A stretch of DNA of 53,067 bases from Carboxydocella thermautotrophica (GCA_003054495.1 CP028515.1:1-53067); one strand, 5' to 3'. Numbered from the stretch's first letter, positions 42,487 to 51,763 are shown. Program-made: numbers and translations. Notes: a model not told the origin generated them from the sequence alone.

Positions 42487-43416
42487 TCAGACTGGCTTGC
42501 TAATTTTCTCTATCAGCCACAAACTGCCTATGCAGATTACAGCTACAATGGTGGTTACAACCTTGCCGGTCATGGTGTCTGTAAGAATCATGGCAAAATC
42601 AGGCCGCATGAGCTTGTAAAGCAAAAAGATCAGCGGCGTGCCGGAGAAAAGTATCCAGCCCTGAAATTTAAGGCCCGAAAGCTCGGTAAACAGTTCATCT
42701 CTAAGGGATTTCCTCTCCCTGATGGTATCAGGTATCTGCAACATTAGTTCCCTGGTTTCTCCGCCAATTTCTGTGGCCAACAGGGCTATCTTTACCCAGA
42801 AATCAAAGTCTTTGTTATTGAGCCTGACAGATAAGCTCATTAGAGCCTCTGCCAGGGTCATCCCGGCCACTTTCATGTCTGCTAAAGTCTTTTGGAACTC
42901 CTCTTTGAGAGGTGAAGGCATACTGGGTATCGCTTCCTCAATGGCCTTCTCCAGACTGCCTATTGTCCCGTACACATTCCCGATCTGGGTAAGCACCGCC
43001 TCCATGTGCTCGTCAATTTCCTCCTGCTTTCTCTTGGCCATGTATTCCAGAATAATAAAGGGCAACTTATATCCGATGTACAAAGCTACCAGGGTTATCA
43101 AAGGATTCTTGAAGGTAGCCTGAGCAATATACCCGGCCCCCATAATCGCAAGGATGTTGAGGAAAATGAACTCATTAAAGCGAATATTAACCCCCGTTCG
43201 CAATAAAAGCCGCTCTGCAGTAAGCCTGTAATTCTTGCTGTAGTCTTTCGCTGCAAATTCCTCTACAAATTTCAGTTTGGCCAGTTTGTCCAGGTCATTT
43301 AGATAATCGGGCCGGACAGCCTGCCTAAGCCTCAGCCAATCGCTTTTTTCAATCTTCAAGAAGGCGGCTGTAAACAGTAACATCCCCAAAAAGATGGGTA
43401 AATAGATCTGGATCAT
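42487..43416 (-). CDS. tadB: Tad pilus platform protein TadB
   Basis: A 309-residue GspF-domain protein. N-terminal hydrophobic segments, then GspF signature areas (EEAIPSMPSPLKEEFQKTLA and LIWLATEIGG-like KIALLATEIGGETRELMLQI), and C-terminal membrane helices. It pairs with TadC as the platform. The ATG overlaps the tadA stop (ATGA), so its expression is coupled to tadA and may be affected by the tadA frameshift. Confidence 0.85.
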   Translation of the reverse strand: MIQIYLPIFLGMLLFTAAFLKIEKSDWLRLRQAVRPDYLNDLDKLAKLKFVEEFAAKDYSKNYRLTAERLLLRTGVNIRFNEFIFLNILAIMGAGYIAQATFKNPLITLVALYIGYKLPFIILEYMAKRKQEEIDEHMEAVLTQIGNVYGTIGSLEKAIEEAIPSMPSPLKEEFQKTLADMKVAGMTLAEALMSLSVRLNNKDFDFWVKIALLATEIGGETRELMLQIPDTIRERKSLRDELFTELSGLKFQGWILFSGTPLIFLLYKLMRPDFAMILTDTMTGKVVTTIVAVICIGSLWLIEKISKPV

Positions 43417-44838
43417 CCCGCCACCCCTTCTTCCCTGACAAACCTGTCAATTTTCTCCTTAGGGGCACCGGCAAGCATCAACTTTTCAATTTTCCTGGGC
43501 GAAAGTCCGCCCACTTGTTTGAAGAATCCCTGGATTTTGCCATCAATCACTCCTGTAACAATAAACTCAAATATCGGCTTTATAATCGGCTGTTTTCTCT
43601 CATGGTCATAACCATCCACCTGGGCAATCTCAACTATCTTGCGGCTGCCGTCAATCATCCGCCTCTGATTGATGATATAATCCACTGTGTTGCTGATAAC
43701 TTCCCTGGCAATCTGATACTCCAAACCGCCGCGCTGGAGCATGATCGCCAGCCTGGTTATGGCATCATCGGTCCCATTGGCGTGGAAGGTTGAGCCCGAT
43801 CCTTCATGGCCTGTATTCATGGCCTGTATTCATGGCCTCAATCATCTCCAGTGCTTCCGGTCCCCGCACTTCTCCCACTATGATCCGGTCCGGTCTTTGT
43901 CTTAAGGCATTTTTCAGCAGGTCATAGAGAGTAACCGGATTTTGCCTGGATTTTCTGGCTTCATGGCTGATCACATGCCGGTTCGGATTGGCCGCCTTTA
44001 ATCGAAGTTCTTCCACATCCTCAATAGTTACCAGCCGTTCATTGGCCGGGATATAATTAGTCAAAAATTTCAGCGTGCTGGTTTTGCCGGAACCGGTGCC
44101 CCCAATGACAAAAAAGTTCCCCTTGTACCGGACAATCAGTTCAAGAAACTCCAGCATCTCTTCCGAACAAGTCCCCAGGTCAAGCAATTCCTGGGCGGTA
44201 AAATCTATCTTCACGAATTTCCGGATCGTCAGATTCGTCCCTTGCAAGGCAATCGGCTGCAGCACAGCATTTACCCGGCTGCCTCCCGGCAGTTTAGCGT
44301 CAACGTAAGGTTCTGAGAGGTCAATATTCCGCCCAATGGGAGCCAGGATTTTTCTGATGATATTGACCAGCTGCTCATCTGACTGAAACTTAATATCCGT
44401 AAGCTCCAGTTTGCCGTTCTTCTCCACATACACTTCCTGATAACTATTCACCATTATCTCGCTGACTTCAGGGTCCTTTAACGGCGGATCCAGGGGACCG
44501 AATCCGCAAATCTCTGTCTGGCAGTATTCAATCAGCTCATCTAAGGCCATGCTGGGAAGGGAAATCTGGTTTTCATTGATATACCCCTGTATAATCCCCT
44601 TAACCCGGTCCTTGACCTCCGCATCCAGCACCGACTGCCCAAAAACATTGCCGTGATAATCCGCCAGATAAACCTTGATCTCTTCTACAATCCGCCTGGC
44701 CTCCTGATCCACAACTCCGGCGGCTGTATCCTCTTGCTTTAAGCCGTAGGAAACCGTCTGTTTGGACCTCTCCTGTTGCGACTGGTAAATCAGCTCATTC
44801 AGGTCAACCCTGCTCAACTGGCTCTCCCCCTCAACCAT
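43413..44838 (-). pseudogene. tadA: Tad pilus ATPase TadA/CpaF, split by a 13 bp tandem duplication
   Basis: There are two overlapping frames. The first (44838 or, better, the TTG at 44817, to 43804) holds Walker A GGTGSGKTS (246-254 of the longer form), TIEDVEEL and Walker B IIVGEVRG. It ends in a foreign GHEYRP after EAMNT. The second frame (from 43820) resumes with [16 protein letters not shown], the His-box region, and runs to 43413. The break is a tandem copy of CATGGCCTGTATT (43805-43817 and 43818-43830). Removing one unit gives a continuous protein of about 470 residues, the normal TadA size. As written, the ATPase lacks its C-terminal His-box and is probably inactive; slippage could restore it. 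Confidence 0.9.
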
Positions 44839-46334
44839 TTCTTGAGAAAAGCAAAAAAGGTCTCTTTTTCCGGCGGTTTGGGGCCTGCTATATAGGGGTA
44901 AATATCAGCCGCAAGTTTCACCAGGGCATCTCTTATCTGCTGGGTAGCCGGAGTGTTGTACAGCATAATTGGTTTTGAATCAAAAATGCTCTCCGTGACC
45001 TTTTCGTAGGCATTGGGAATTACGTTATCTATCATGATGCCAAGGGATTTCTCCACTATTTCCTTGTTAACCTTATTGCTGGGAAAATCTTTGTTAAGGA
45101 CATAGCAAAACTTGTTCTCGGCAATATTGATCTTTTTCAGCAGGTCCAGGTATTTTTTCGTGTTGAAGGTAACGGTATGGTCAAGGGAGGTTACTACTAA
45201 CACCTTGTTAGCTGTTTTCAGTGCCTCGTAGGTGGTCAAAAAGGTGGGATCTGTTGCCGTATCGATGAGAATTACATCGTAATGTTCCCGCAAGGTGTTT
45301 ATTATCCTGGCCATGGACCCGGCAGCAAAACCGGTGTAGTTCTCAGGCCGGCATATCTCCGACCCTGAAATTACATATAGGTTTGGTATTTTAGGATGCT
45401 GCAGCAAATAGTCCTTGATCTTCAGGGGGTTAGTCTCCTTGAGGGCCTTTTCCAGGGTCTGATTCATGTCCATCAGGTTTAAGTGAATCCCTACCGAAAG
45501 GTTTAATATATCCCCGTCAATAATGACCGTTTTAAAGCCAGCCTGGGCATATATAACGCCTAAATTTACCGTGATAAAGGTTTTGCCAATGCCCGGTTTG
45601 GCAGACCAGACCGCAGCCACCAGTTGCCGGGCAATTTTAACCCTGGTTTCTGCTGGTTGTTTTTCCTGTTCATCTTGTTTTGCTTTATCTGCTCCCAGGC
45701 TTTCTTCTTTGATCTGCGACAATACTTCAGCCTTAATTCGCGAAATTAGTTCTTCTTCATCCTGCAGCTCTGGCCGCTTGATGTTTTGCTCAATCCATTT
45801 CTCGGCTTCTGCTCTGGCATTATTGCTCTGTTCCAAAGTTTCCTTGCTCTTTCCGTTCTCAACATTCCAGATTTGTTCTAATTCTGCCAGCATTTCATTG
45901 TGCACTTCTTCGGTTATCGGGATTAAATCATCCTGAATTACTGCAGAATTGTCACTTTCCTGCTCCTCCGGTTCCTGTTTTTTAATGGGTTCCTTTTTCT
46001 TTCTGGTTTTGCTGATTGACGGCTTCTCAGGGGGTGTTGCCAGTTTATCTTTTACCGCCTCCTTGACAGCTTCTTCAGTCACAGGCTTTACCAGATCTTC
46101 ACCAATCTTGATTAGCGGCATTTTCCGCCTGTTGACCAGCTTTACTACTGAATCTGCATCTTTTAAGTCAATATCAATTGCCACCAGGTCGAAAGCATTT
46201 TCTTTATCCTGGAGCAAAGTCTTGGCCGCCAGTGCCGAGCTTATTTTCATCGGCTCAATTCCCAGAGCTTCCTGAAAAATTTTGAAGATGCTTCTGTCCT
46301 GGGTTATCACCACATACTTTTCCACTGCTCTCAC
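44814..46334 (-). CDS. tadZ: TadZ/CpaE-like ATPase
   Basis: A 506-residue protein. It has an N-terminal receiver-like domain (about 1-85), a long charged linker (100-225), then a MinD/ParA-type ATPase with a deviant Walker A SAKPGIGKTF (244-253), VIIDGDIL and ILIDTATDPTF. TadZ marks the cell site where the Tad machine assembles. The stop overlaps the tadA start (TTGA), giving tight coupling. It is longer than usual because of the linker. Confidence 0.85.
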   Translation of the reverse strand: MRAVEKYVVITQDRSIFKIFQEALGIEPMKISSALAAKTLLQDKENAFDLVAIDIDLKDADSVVKLVNRRKMPLIKIGEDLVKPVTEEAVKEAVKDKLATPPEKPSISKTRKKKEPIKKQEPEEQESDNSAVIQDDLIPITEEVHNEMLAELEQIWNVENGKSKETLEQSNNARAEAEKWIEQNIKRPELQDEEELISRIKAEVLSQIKEESLGADKAKQDEQEKQPAETRVKIARQLVAAVWSAKPGIGKTFITVNLGVIYAQAGFKTVIIDGDILNLSVGIHLNLMDMNQTLEKALKETNPLKIKDYLLQHPKIPNLYVISGSEICRPENYTGFAAGSMARIINTLREHYDVILIDTATDPTFLTTYEALKTANKVLVVTSLDHTVTFNTKKYLDLLKKINIAENKFCYVLNKDFPSNKVNKEIVEKSLGIMIDNVIPNAYEKVTESIFDSKPIMLYNTPATQQIRDALVKLAADIYPYIAGPKPPEKETFFAFLKKWLRGRAS

Positions 46335-46990
46335 CCCCTTAGCTCTTTTTGCTTAAAGCTTTTTTCGATGAAACTCTCCAGGGTTAATAACAACCTGGAA
46401 GCGTCTGCATACTCTAAGCTTTTATCCCGTTTCACTTCCTCTTGCCACTCATAAAAAAAATGAACGTTAAGTATCCCTTTTATCTGTTCCTCAATCTCAT
46501 CCAGCTCAAAATCCGCCTCAAAAGTGGAAAAAACCTCATCCTCAGTTTCCTCTTCCGGCTGGAGCGGTTCAGCTTTTTGGGAGAAATATTTCTCAAATAA
46601 ACCGCCGAAAAACGGAATTGTGCACAGCAACTGCTCCCACCAAACCCGGTTTTGCTTGGAAGGCTTTTGCGGCAAGGTAAATTTATAGTCTTTCGCCAAA
46701 ACCAGTTTGTTGCAGTTCCAGGTTTTGAGCTTGAACAGAAGGAAATCGAAAAACCAGCGGTCAAAGTTCCTGCCCTTAAACCTGTGAAAGGTGAAAATAA
46801 ACCCGATAAACAGAATCACACCGAAAACAAAGGTATTGAAAATCAGACCCAGAGGCAGTCTCGTGCTCAAGAGAGATAAGCCCAGGAATATGCTCAAATA
46901 TAAAGTTTCTCTTTTGGTAAACAGCCCTACAAAACTTTCCCGTATTTTCGGCTGTTTCGGCACATCTACCACATCATCAAACAGTTCCAT
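46331..46990 (-). CDS. PrgI/VirB3-like membrane protein
   Basis: A 219-residue protein with two N-terminal membrane helices (about 33-75) and a charged soluble C-terminus that includes an acidic stretch (EETEDEVFSTFEADFELDEI). The order and topology match the PrgI family of Gram-positive conjugation systems, which fill the VirB3 place beside VirB4. It overlaps both neighbours. The family call rests on topology and position, not on a clear motif. Confidence 0.6.
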   Translation of the reverse strand: MELFDDVVDVPKQPKIRESFVGLFTKRETLYLSIFLGLSLLSTRLPLGLIFNTFVFGVILFIGFIFTFHRFKGRNFDRWFFDFLLFKLKTWNCNKLVLAKDYKFTLPQKPSKQNRVWWEQLLCTIPFFGGLFEKYFSQKAEPLQPEEETEDEVFSTFEADFELDEIEEQIKGILNVHFFYEWQEEVKRDKSLEYADASRLLLTLESFIEKSFKQKELRG

Positions 46991-48002
46991 TATGGTTCAC
47001 CTTCTTAGGCGCACTGAAGAATTTTTTCACGTTGGTAACCATGCTGACGGTATTCCTGACTCTGCCTGATGCGCCGCTCATCAGTGCCAGATTGATCAGC
47101 ATCCCGGGGATGACATACATCAGGACAACCATAGCCAGAGACATAAACATCTCATAAGTTCCGCCTTCTATCTGCATCTTGAAAAAAGCCTTGATAATAC
47201 CAGCATGGATGAATTTCAGGAGCAACAAACCCAGCAATATATTAAAAGCAACCCTGGCTATTTTTTCGGTTTGAGGTATAACCCAGGCCACGATAAAAAA
47301 GGGGGAATAGGCTATCAAGTACCACAGAGCGGCATCCCGGATGGCATAGATGACTCCCAGTATCAGTGTTAAAATGCCAATGAGCAAAAACATCAGTGCC
47401 AGGCCAATGCCGGAGGTTCCGGAATCCGTTAAACCCGTTCCCGGCAGAAAAGCTGACCAGACATTGAAATCCTTAACCGTTACCCCCTGCCCCATAATCC
47501 ACCGGGTTATTCCGCTGGAAAACTCCAGCATCCATTCGGCAATTTCCAGGGATAAAGAAGCGGCAACAAAAGCGGCCACAGTTCTGGTAGCGATCTCCCT
47601 CAAGCTGAATAGGTCCAAATCCAGCAATTCACGCAAAGGTGCTGAAGCTGTCCCGATCAAGAAGAAGATCAGCAACACTCCATAACTGACTTTAAGGTTA
47701 TCGCTCCAGGTCGCCTTTAATCCCTGCTGTTTGGTGAAATCAGTATCGGAAAACAGGGTTTCGCCTAACACATCCATAGTTTTGTTAATCAGGTCGCTGG
47801 CCAGGTTGTTAAAAAAACCTTGTATGCCTTCTGTAAAAAGCTGTTTGACTGTGCCTGCAGGGTCACTTATTACATCAGCAACACCACTGCTGTTTTCCGG
47901 CTGTACAGCAGAATCCTGTGGCCCAGCCTGCTCTGCCAGCACCGGGGTAACTGAAGCTGATAGCCAAAATAACACTACTGCCAATAACCAAAACCTTTTC
48001 AT
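46977..48002 (-). CDS. VirB6/TrbL-like polytopic membrane protein
   Basis: A 341-residue protein with a signal-like N-terminus (MKRFWLLAVVLFWLSASVTP) and about six membrane segments, including YGVLLIFFLIGTASAPLREL and LMFLLIGILTLILGVIYAI, with conserved-looking aromatic and Gly positions. VirB6/TrbL proteins form the membrane part of the conjugation channel. It is followed by the PrgI-like gene and preceded by the pilin-like gene, as in type IV secretion operons. Confidence 0.75.
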   Translation of the reverse strand: MKRFWLLAVVLFWLSASVTPVLAEQAGPQDSAVQPENSSGVADVISDPAGTVKQLFTEGIQGFFNNLASDLINKTMDVLGETLFSDTDFTKQQGLKATWSDNLKVSYGVLLIFFLIGTASAPLRELLDLDLFSLREIATRTVAAFVAASLSLEIAEWMLEFSSGITRWIMGQGVTVKDFNVWSAFLPGTGLTDSGTSGIGLALMFLLIGILTLILGVIYAIRDAALWYLIAYSPFFIVAWVIPQTEKIARVAFNILLGLLLLKFIHAGIIKAFFKMQIEGGTYEMFMSLAMVVLMYVIPGMLINLALMSGASGRVRNTVSMVTNVKKFFSAPKKVNHNGTV

Positions 48003-48012
48003 CTCGAATCCC

Positions 48013-48312
48013 CTATTGCAAAAACCACTGATAGATCTGCACGCCTACGGCAAGCACCAGGCCGGAAACTACCGCCATGGTTGCTCCTTTTTTGCCTTTG
48101 GCAATAACACTTTCGTCGCCCAGCGACAGGGAAGATATAACCCAGCTGGCCAGGAACCCCAGCATTGCAATCCCTATTCCCAATCCCTTAATTTTGCTGG
48201 CAGTCTTATTGATAATCCCGCCTGGGTCATCCCAGGTTGCCGCCAGGGCAATGCTTTCAAAGCCAAAAACAAGCAAAAAAGCAATTCCTAATATCAGCAA
48301 TACTTTTTTCAC
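48013..48312 (-). CDS. VirB2/TrbC-like conjugative pilin
   Basis: A 99-residue protein with a signal peptide (to the SIALA site near residue 24) and two hydrophobic helices separated by a short basic loop (GDESVIAKGKKG). This is the size and layout of VirB2/TrbC pilins. It is separate from the Flp-type pilin later in the operon, so the operon encodes two different kinds of pilin. GTG start overlapping the upstream stop (GTGA). Confidence 0.7.
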   Translation of the reverse strand: MKKVLLILGIAFLLVFGFESIALAATWDDPGGIINKTASKIKGLGIGIAMLGFLASWVISSLSLGDESVIAKGKKGATMAVVSGLVLAVGVQIYQWFLQ

Positions 48313-48545
48313 TTCGACTCCCCCTTTTTCCCCAGGATATAGGTGTTATACAAAAACTCTATCACTTCAAGACCCAACGGCCCTTCCATCCTGATGCCAT
48401 TTTTGCGAAACCCTTCAAAGCTTTCAGTGGTCACATAGTATCTCAGGTCCAGAATCAGCTCATTTTTTCTGTTGATGCCTTCCTGGATAACAATGTCTAC
48501 TGAGTTCGATTTTTTGAATCTCTTTACCTCAGTAACAACCTGCAC
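48309..48545 (-). CDS. First gene of the transfer operon, small basic protein
   Basis: About 78 residues from a GTG at 48545 with AGGAGG nine bases ahead; an ATG at 48566 would include the ribosome site and is less likely. Beta-rich (VDIVIQEGINRKNELILDLR, YYVTTESFEGFRKNGIRMEG). The middle resembles the PC4-like single-strand DNA-binding fold, but this is weak. As the first gene after the promoter it could regulate the operon or bind transferred DNA. Confidence 0.5.
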   Translation of the reverse strand: MQVVTEVKRFKKSNSVDIVIQEGINRKNELILDLRYYVTTESFEGFRKNGIRMEGPLGLEVIEFLYNTYILGKKGESK

Positions 48546-48574
48546 AATTCCCGGCCTCCTCCCCATACGGTTTG

Positions 48575-48632
48575 TATATGCTTTTTATATGCTTTATATA
48601 TACATTGTATATATTATGGTAATCAATGTCAA
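48575..48632 (-). promoter_or_regulatory. Promoter and operator of the transfer operon
   Basis: Leftward TTGACA (48632-48627), a 17 bp gap, and TACAAT (48609-48604). A palindrome, TATATACATTGTATATA (48597-48613), covers the -10. Two TATATGCTTT direct repeats (48575-48584, 48586-48595) lie 11 bp apart just downstream, one helical turn, the spacing used by RHH repressors. The divergent RHH gene starts 64 bp from the -35. Confidence 0.75.
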
Positions 48633-48666
48633 CACCTCCTGTATGGTCCATTTATAAAAATTAAGT

Positions 48667-48672
48667 TATAAT
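48667..48672 (+). promoter_or_regulatory. -10 box of the RHH regulator gene
   Basis: TATAAT lies 24 bp before the start codon. The matching -35 is weak (near 48644), suggesting low or regulated expression. Confidence 0.5.
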
Positions 48673-48695
48673 AGACTTGATTAGGGGGTATGACA

Positions 48696-48866
48696 ATGCC
48701 GAAAAAATTGATGAATTTCAACGATGAACTATGGGAAGTAATCCAGCAATATAAAAAGGACTTCAAATTCAGCGATGATGCGGAAGCAATCCGGGACCTG
48801 ATCCGCAAGGCCCTTATTGCAGAAAAATATTTGCAGAATAGTAATCCGGTCAAGGAAAACAAATGA
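48696..48866 (+). CDS. Small RHH (CopG/Arc-like) regulator, divergent from the transfer operon
   Basis: A 56-residue protein: MPKKLMNFNDELWEVIQQYK, then SDDAEAIRDLIRKALIAEKY. This is a strand followed by two helices, the ribbon-helix-helix fold of Arc/CopG repressors. ATG with AGGGGG ahead. It starts 150 bp from the first gene of the transfer operon, facing the other way, and the region between holds paired operator-like repeats. It most likely represses the operon and itself. Confidence 0.75.
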   Translation: MPKKLMNFNDELWEVIQQYKKDFKFSDDAEAIRDLIRKALIAEKYLQNSNPVKENK

Positions 48867-49114
48867 CGAAGAGCTGTCTTCGTGCACAATTTTATATATA
48901 ATATTTTAGAATATTTTGTATATTTTCGTTGTTTTTTCCTTTTACCCTGCTGCTTGTACATAAATTTTTTCCAACAAATACCGACAAATTATTCGAAATT
49001 ACTACATGTAAAAAGTAAAACCGGCTAACCGTAAAAACGGTTGCCGGTTATTTTCTTCTGGCCAAAAGTATTATCCCATTTATTCCCATGGTAATTTATA
49101 ACTTTTTATATAAA
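48867..49114. other. Intergenic with terminators between two units
   Basis: A small ACGAAG/CTTCGT hairpin directly follows the RHH gene. A stronger one at 49018-49048 (ACCGGC-AACCG stem) is followed by TATTTTCTTCT and recurs at 51764-51792. No gene is supported. Confidence 0.55.
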
Positions 49115-49894
49115 CTATGTAAAATTATTAATTTTATTCTCAATTTGTTTTCTCATAGTTGGATCGATTGTCCCCTTATGATTTTCAATAAAATGTAGTA
49201 ATACATCGGATTTTATAACCGGAATTGTTGAATGTTCACTTCCTTCAATAATAGCCCCTTTGTTTGCAATCACAACTACGTCTACTATAGGCACATGCCC
49301 TCCTAATAATTCTTCTAATACTCTTCTATGCCTTAATACCTGAAAAGAAGGATTTTCTAACCCCTCAGTTTTACCTTCCTTTTCTCTAACCCAATTGCCA
49401 TTTGGATAAATCACTATCTTTCCACTATAATTCTTTGTTTCTATATGGAATACTCCGTTATCTCCTACAACGATATGATCAAATTGTTGAGTCTCGTAAC
49501 CATTTACTTTTAATGCTATGTCATTGTAGACTTTATACTTATCCCCAGGTAACCACTTAAGAACGTAAGAAACTTCAGCTTCGCCCTGTTCTCCTGCCCT
49601 AATAATCGCCTCTTCTGAGTCATTATAAATATATTCTCTACGTCTTTTTCTCTTGCCTAATAATTCAAATATTATCTCATCACCTTCTGCTGTTAATACA
49701 CGATAGAGATTTACTAACGCAACTCCTAATAAACCTAACCCAAAAATTAATAAAAAGAAGACACCAATTGGATCCAGAGGACCTTCTTTTATTATATGTG
49801 CAATTAAAATTAATATAAAACCCCCAAAAAATGCAAGTAAACCAAAGACCAATGAAAAAATTAATTTAATAATTAAAGCAAATAGTCTCTTCAT
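49115..49894 (-). CDS. NERD-domain membrane protein
   Basis: A 259-residue protein. It has two N-terminal membrane helices (about 8-65), a basic linker, then a NERD (nuclease-related) domain at about 105-220: QFDHIVVGDNGVFHIETKNY contains the Asp-x-n-Glu-x-Lys nuclease signature. NERD proteins are predicted nucleases of unknown substrate, often in mobile elements. ATG with GGAGGAAG. It stands alone and is AT-rich. An active nuclease is possible; the domain call is firm. Confidence 0.85.
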   Translation of the reverse strand: MKRLFALIIKLIFSLVFGLLAFFGGFILILIAHIIKEGPLDPIGVFFLLIFGLGLLGVALVNLYRVLTAEGDEIIFELLGKRKRRREYIYNDSEEAIIRAGEQGEAEVSYVLKWLPGDKYKVYNDIALKVNGYETQQFDHIVVGDNGVFHIETKNYSGKIVIYPNGNWVREKEGKTEGLENPSFQVLRHRRVLEELLGGHVPIVDVVVIANKGAIIEGSEHSTIPVIKSDVLLHFIENHKGTIDPTMRKQIENKINNFT

Positions 49895-49957
49895 TGCTTC
49901 CTCCTGTGAAAATCAGATTTTGTTTTGTATAATAAACAATTCCCCTAAATTTTTTAA

Positions 49958-51292
49958 TTAGTTACTATTTATAGTAACCGTTCTGGTTCTTTCATCCCAT
50001 TGAACCTGGCAATTTAATGCTTCACTAATAAAACGCAATGGCACCAGAGTTCTACCCTTAATAATTTGCGGTTCAACATCAAGAGATATTTCAATGTCGT
50101 TTATGTAAGCTTTTTTCTGCCCGATTACCAGTTTAATTATTATATCTCCTCTATTCCCAGTAACCATTCTCGATTCTGGATCCCACGTTACTGTTGCTCC
50201 CAAAGCTTCAAAAATAGCTCGCACTGGTACCAGAGTACGACCATTTTTGATTATCGGTTCGCTATCAAAATTAATGGTTTTACCATTAACAATTACTTTG
50301 ATTGCACTATTGTTTGATATGTTATTACTTGTATCGTTTTTCAATTCGTTTAATATATCTACATAGTCTTTTTTCTTCATTTCGTTTATTAAAAGTTGAG
50401 ATTTTGAACTTGAATAATATTCTTTTAAACTTATGCCTTTATTGCCTATCCATAAACCCCCATTACGCTCATAAATGTTTTTATACTTATAAAGAATTAC
50501 TTTTTTCTTTACATCAATGTTACTTATTAAGTCAAAATATAATTTATCAATTTTATTAAAAGCCAGCTTAAATTCCTTATTGTTGATAATATCATTATAA
50601 ATGTTTGGATAATATTTTTTTGCATAAAGTAAATATTTTAATATAAAAAACTTAAATTCCGCGTAAGCAGTATATGTACCATACACACCTTTAAAATAAT
50701 CAAATGTTTTGTTATCAATATATTTGGAAAAATAATAGTTGTAGAGTTCGTAGGCTGCTTTTGTCCCTTGATAATAGGCATTAAACTCATCTAACAAACC
50801 ATAAATACCCTCAATTTGAGAACCTAAATTAGGAGTATTATCATTATTGAGTATGTATAATCCAAATCTATAAGTTCTAAGATTTTGTGGAATATCTTTA
50901 GCTATTTCCAAACTATTAAAAACAGGTGTGTGTTTAACTAAAATAATTTCTTTATTACTAATATAAAAAGCACTGTATCGATTATAATATGACTCTTTTC
51001 CTAAAAGCTTATATGGCATTTTATATGTAAATCCATGATTTAACTCATGTACAATTGTATTTATACTTCCAGCAACATTCCCAGGTTCAATATAATTTTT
51101 AAATTGACTCTTATCATTTACTGCTTTCTCATATTCATTAACAATATAATTGCCATCAGGACAATATTTTTGCAGGATCATTCGAAGATTTGCTTCACTT
51201 GTTTCATCGTTATTAGCTGCATAAGCAAAAGATTCAAATAAAAAATTAAATAACATCATAACCAGTAATATTTGTGCTAATCTTTTCTGCAA
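49958..51292 (-). CDS. Secreted metallopeptidase-like protein with copper-amine-oxidase-N repeats
   Basis: A 444-residue protein with a signal peptide (to AYA near residue 25) and an N-terminal domain with HELNHGFTYK (about 87-96), a possible zincin HExxH-like motif with Asn in place of the usual hydrophobic residue, followed by helical segments. Two C-terminal stalk domains at about 315-440 contain GRTLVPVRAIFEALGATVTW and GRTLVPLRFISEALNCQVQW. It would be attached to the cell surface. TTG start with GGGAGGGAG ahead. The gene is AT-rich. Confidence 0.7.
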   Translation of the reverse strand: MQKRLAQILLVMMLFNFLFESFAYAANNDETSEANLRMILQKYCPDGNYIVNEYEKAVNDKSQFKNYIEPGNVAGSINTIVHELNHGFTYKMPYKLLGKESYYNRYSAFYISNKEIILVKHTPVFNSLEIAKDIPQNLRTYRFGLYILNNDNTPNLGSQIEGIYGLLDEFNAYYQGTKAAYELYNYYFSKYIDNKTFDYFKGVYGTYTAYAEFKFFILKYLLYAKKYYPNIYNDIINNKEFKLAFNKIDKLYFDLISNIDVKKKVILYKYKNIYERNGGLWIGNKGISLKEYYSSSKSQLLINEMKKKDYVDILNELKNDTSNNISNNSAIKVIVNGKTINFDSEPIIKNGRTLVPVRAIFEALGATVTWDPESRMVTGNRGDIIIKLVIGQKKAYINDIEISLDVEPQIIKGRTLVPLRFISEALNCQVQWDERTRTVTINSN

Positions 51293-51499
51293 AATTAACT
51301 CCCTCCCACCGATTGTTTATAATTATATCTAAATTTAGAATTAAATAACTACTAACTTTATTTTTACCATAATAATAAATTTTTTGTCAATTATTTTACA
51401 AAATATAATTTGATTTTTTAGCAAAAAATTGAATTAAAAGAAAACTCGTCCTCCTTCCTGTAGATCCTGGACATACAACAAGTATTCAACCTTTCCTAA

Positions 51500-51752
51500 A
51501 ACTTGAAAATCGAGTAGAATCTGATTCCTACTCCTCTCGGCAGCCTTCGGTAGCAAGGACTTCGCTTTGTATTGCAAGCTCATCCAACTGCCGCTAGCCT
51601 CTTATGTGGTTTCTGTTCGTCGGGCCGGAGGTTTGCCGCCGACTTCCTTCAGATTCCACCTCACGGTGGACACCCTTGTCTTAAGCTACGGCTACTGCTA
51701 CCTTCGCCGTTCGGGACTTCCACCCTATAGACAACGCCCATGCCGGGCGCAC
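51500..51752 (-). mobile_element. Group II intron 5' remnant (domain I)
   Basis: Read leftward from 51752, the sequence begins GTGCGCCCGGCATGGGCG, the consensus start of bacterial group II introns. GGTGGAAGTCC follows near 51726, and GTCGGCGGCAAACC and GACGAACAGAAACC further on, features of domain I. There is no reverse-transcriptase gene and no domain V/VI, so it is a truncated remnant. The right end is cut by the partner gene's terminator region, the left end is unclear. Confidence 0.7.
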
Positions 51753-51763
51753 ACAAAAACCGG

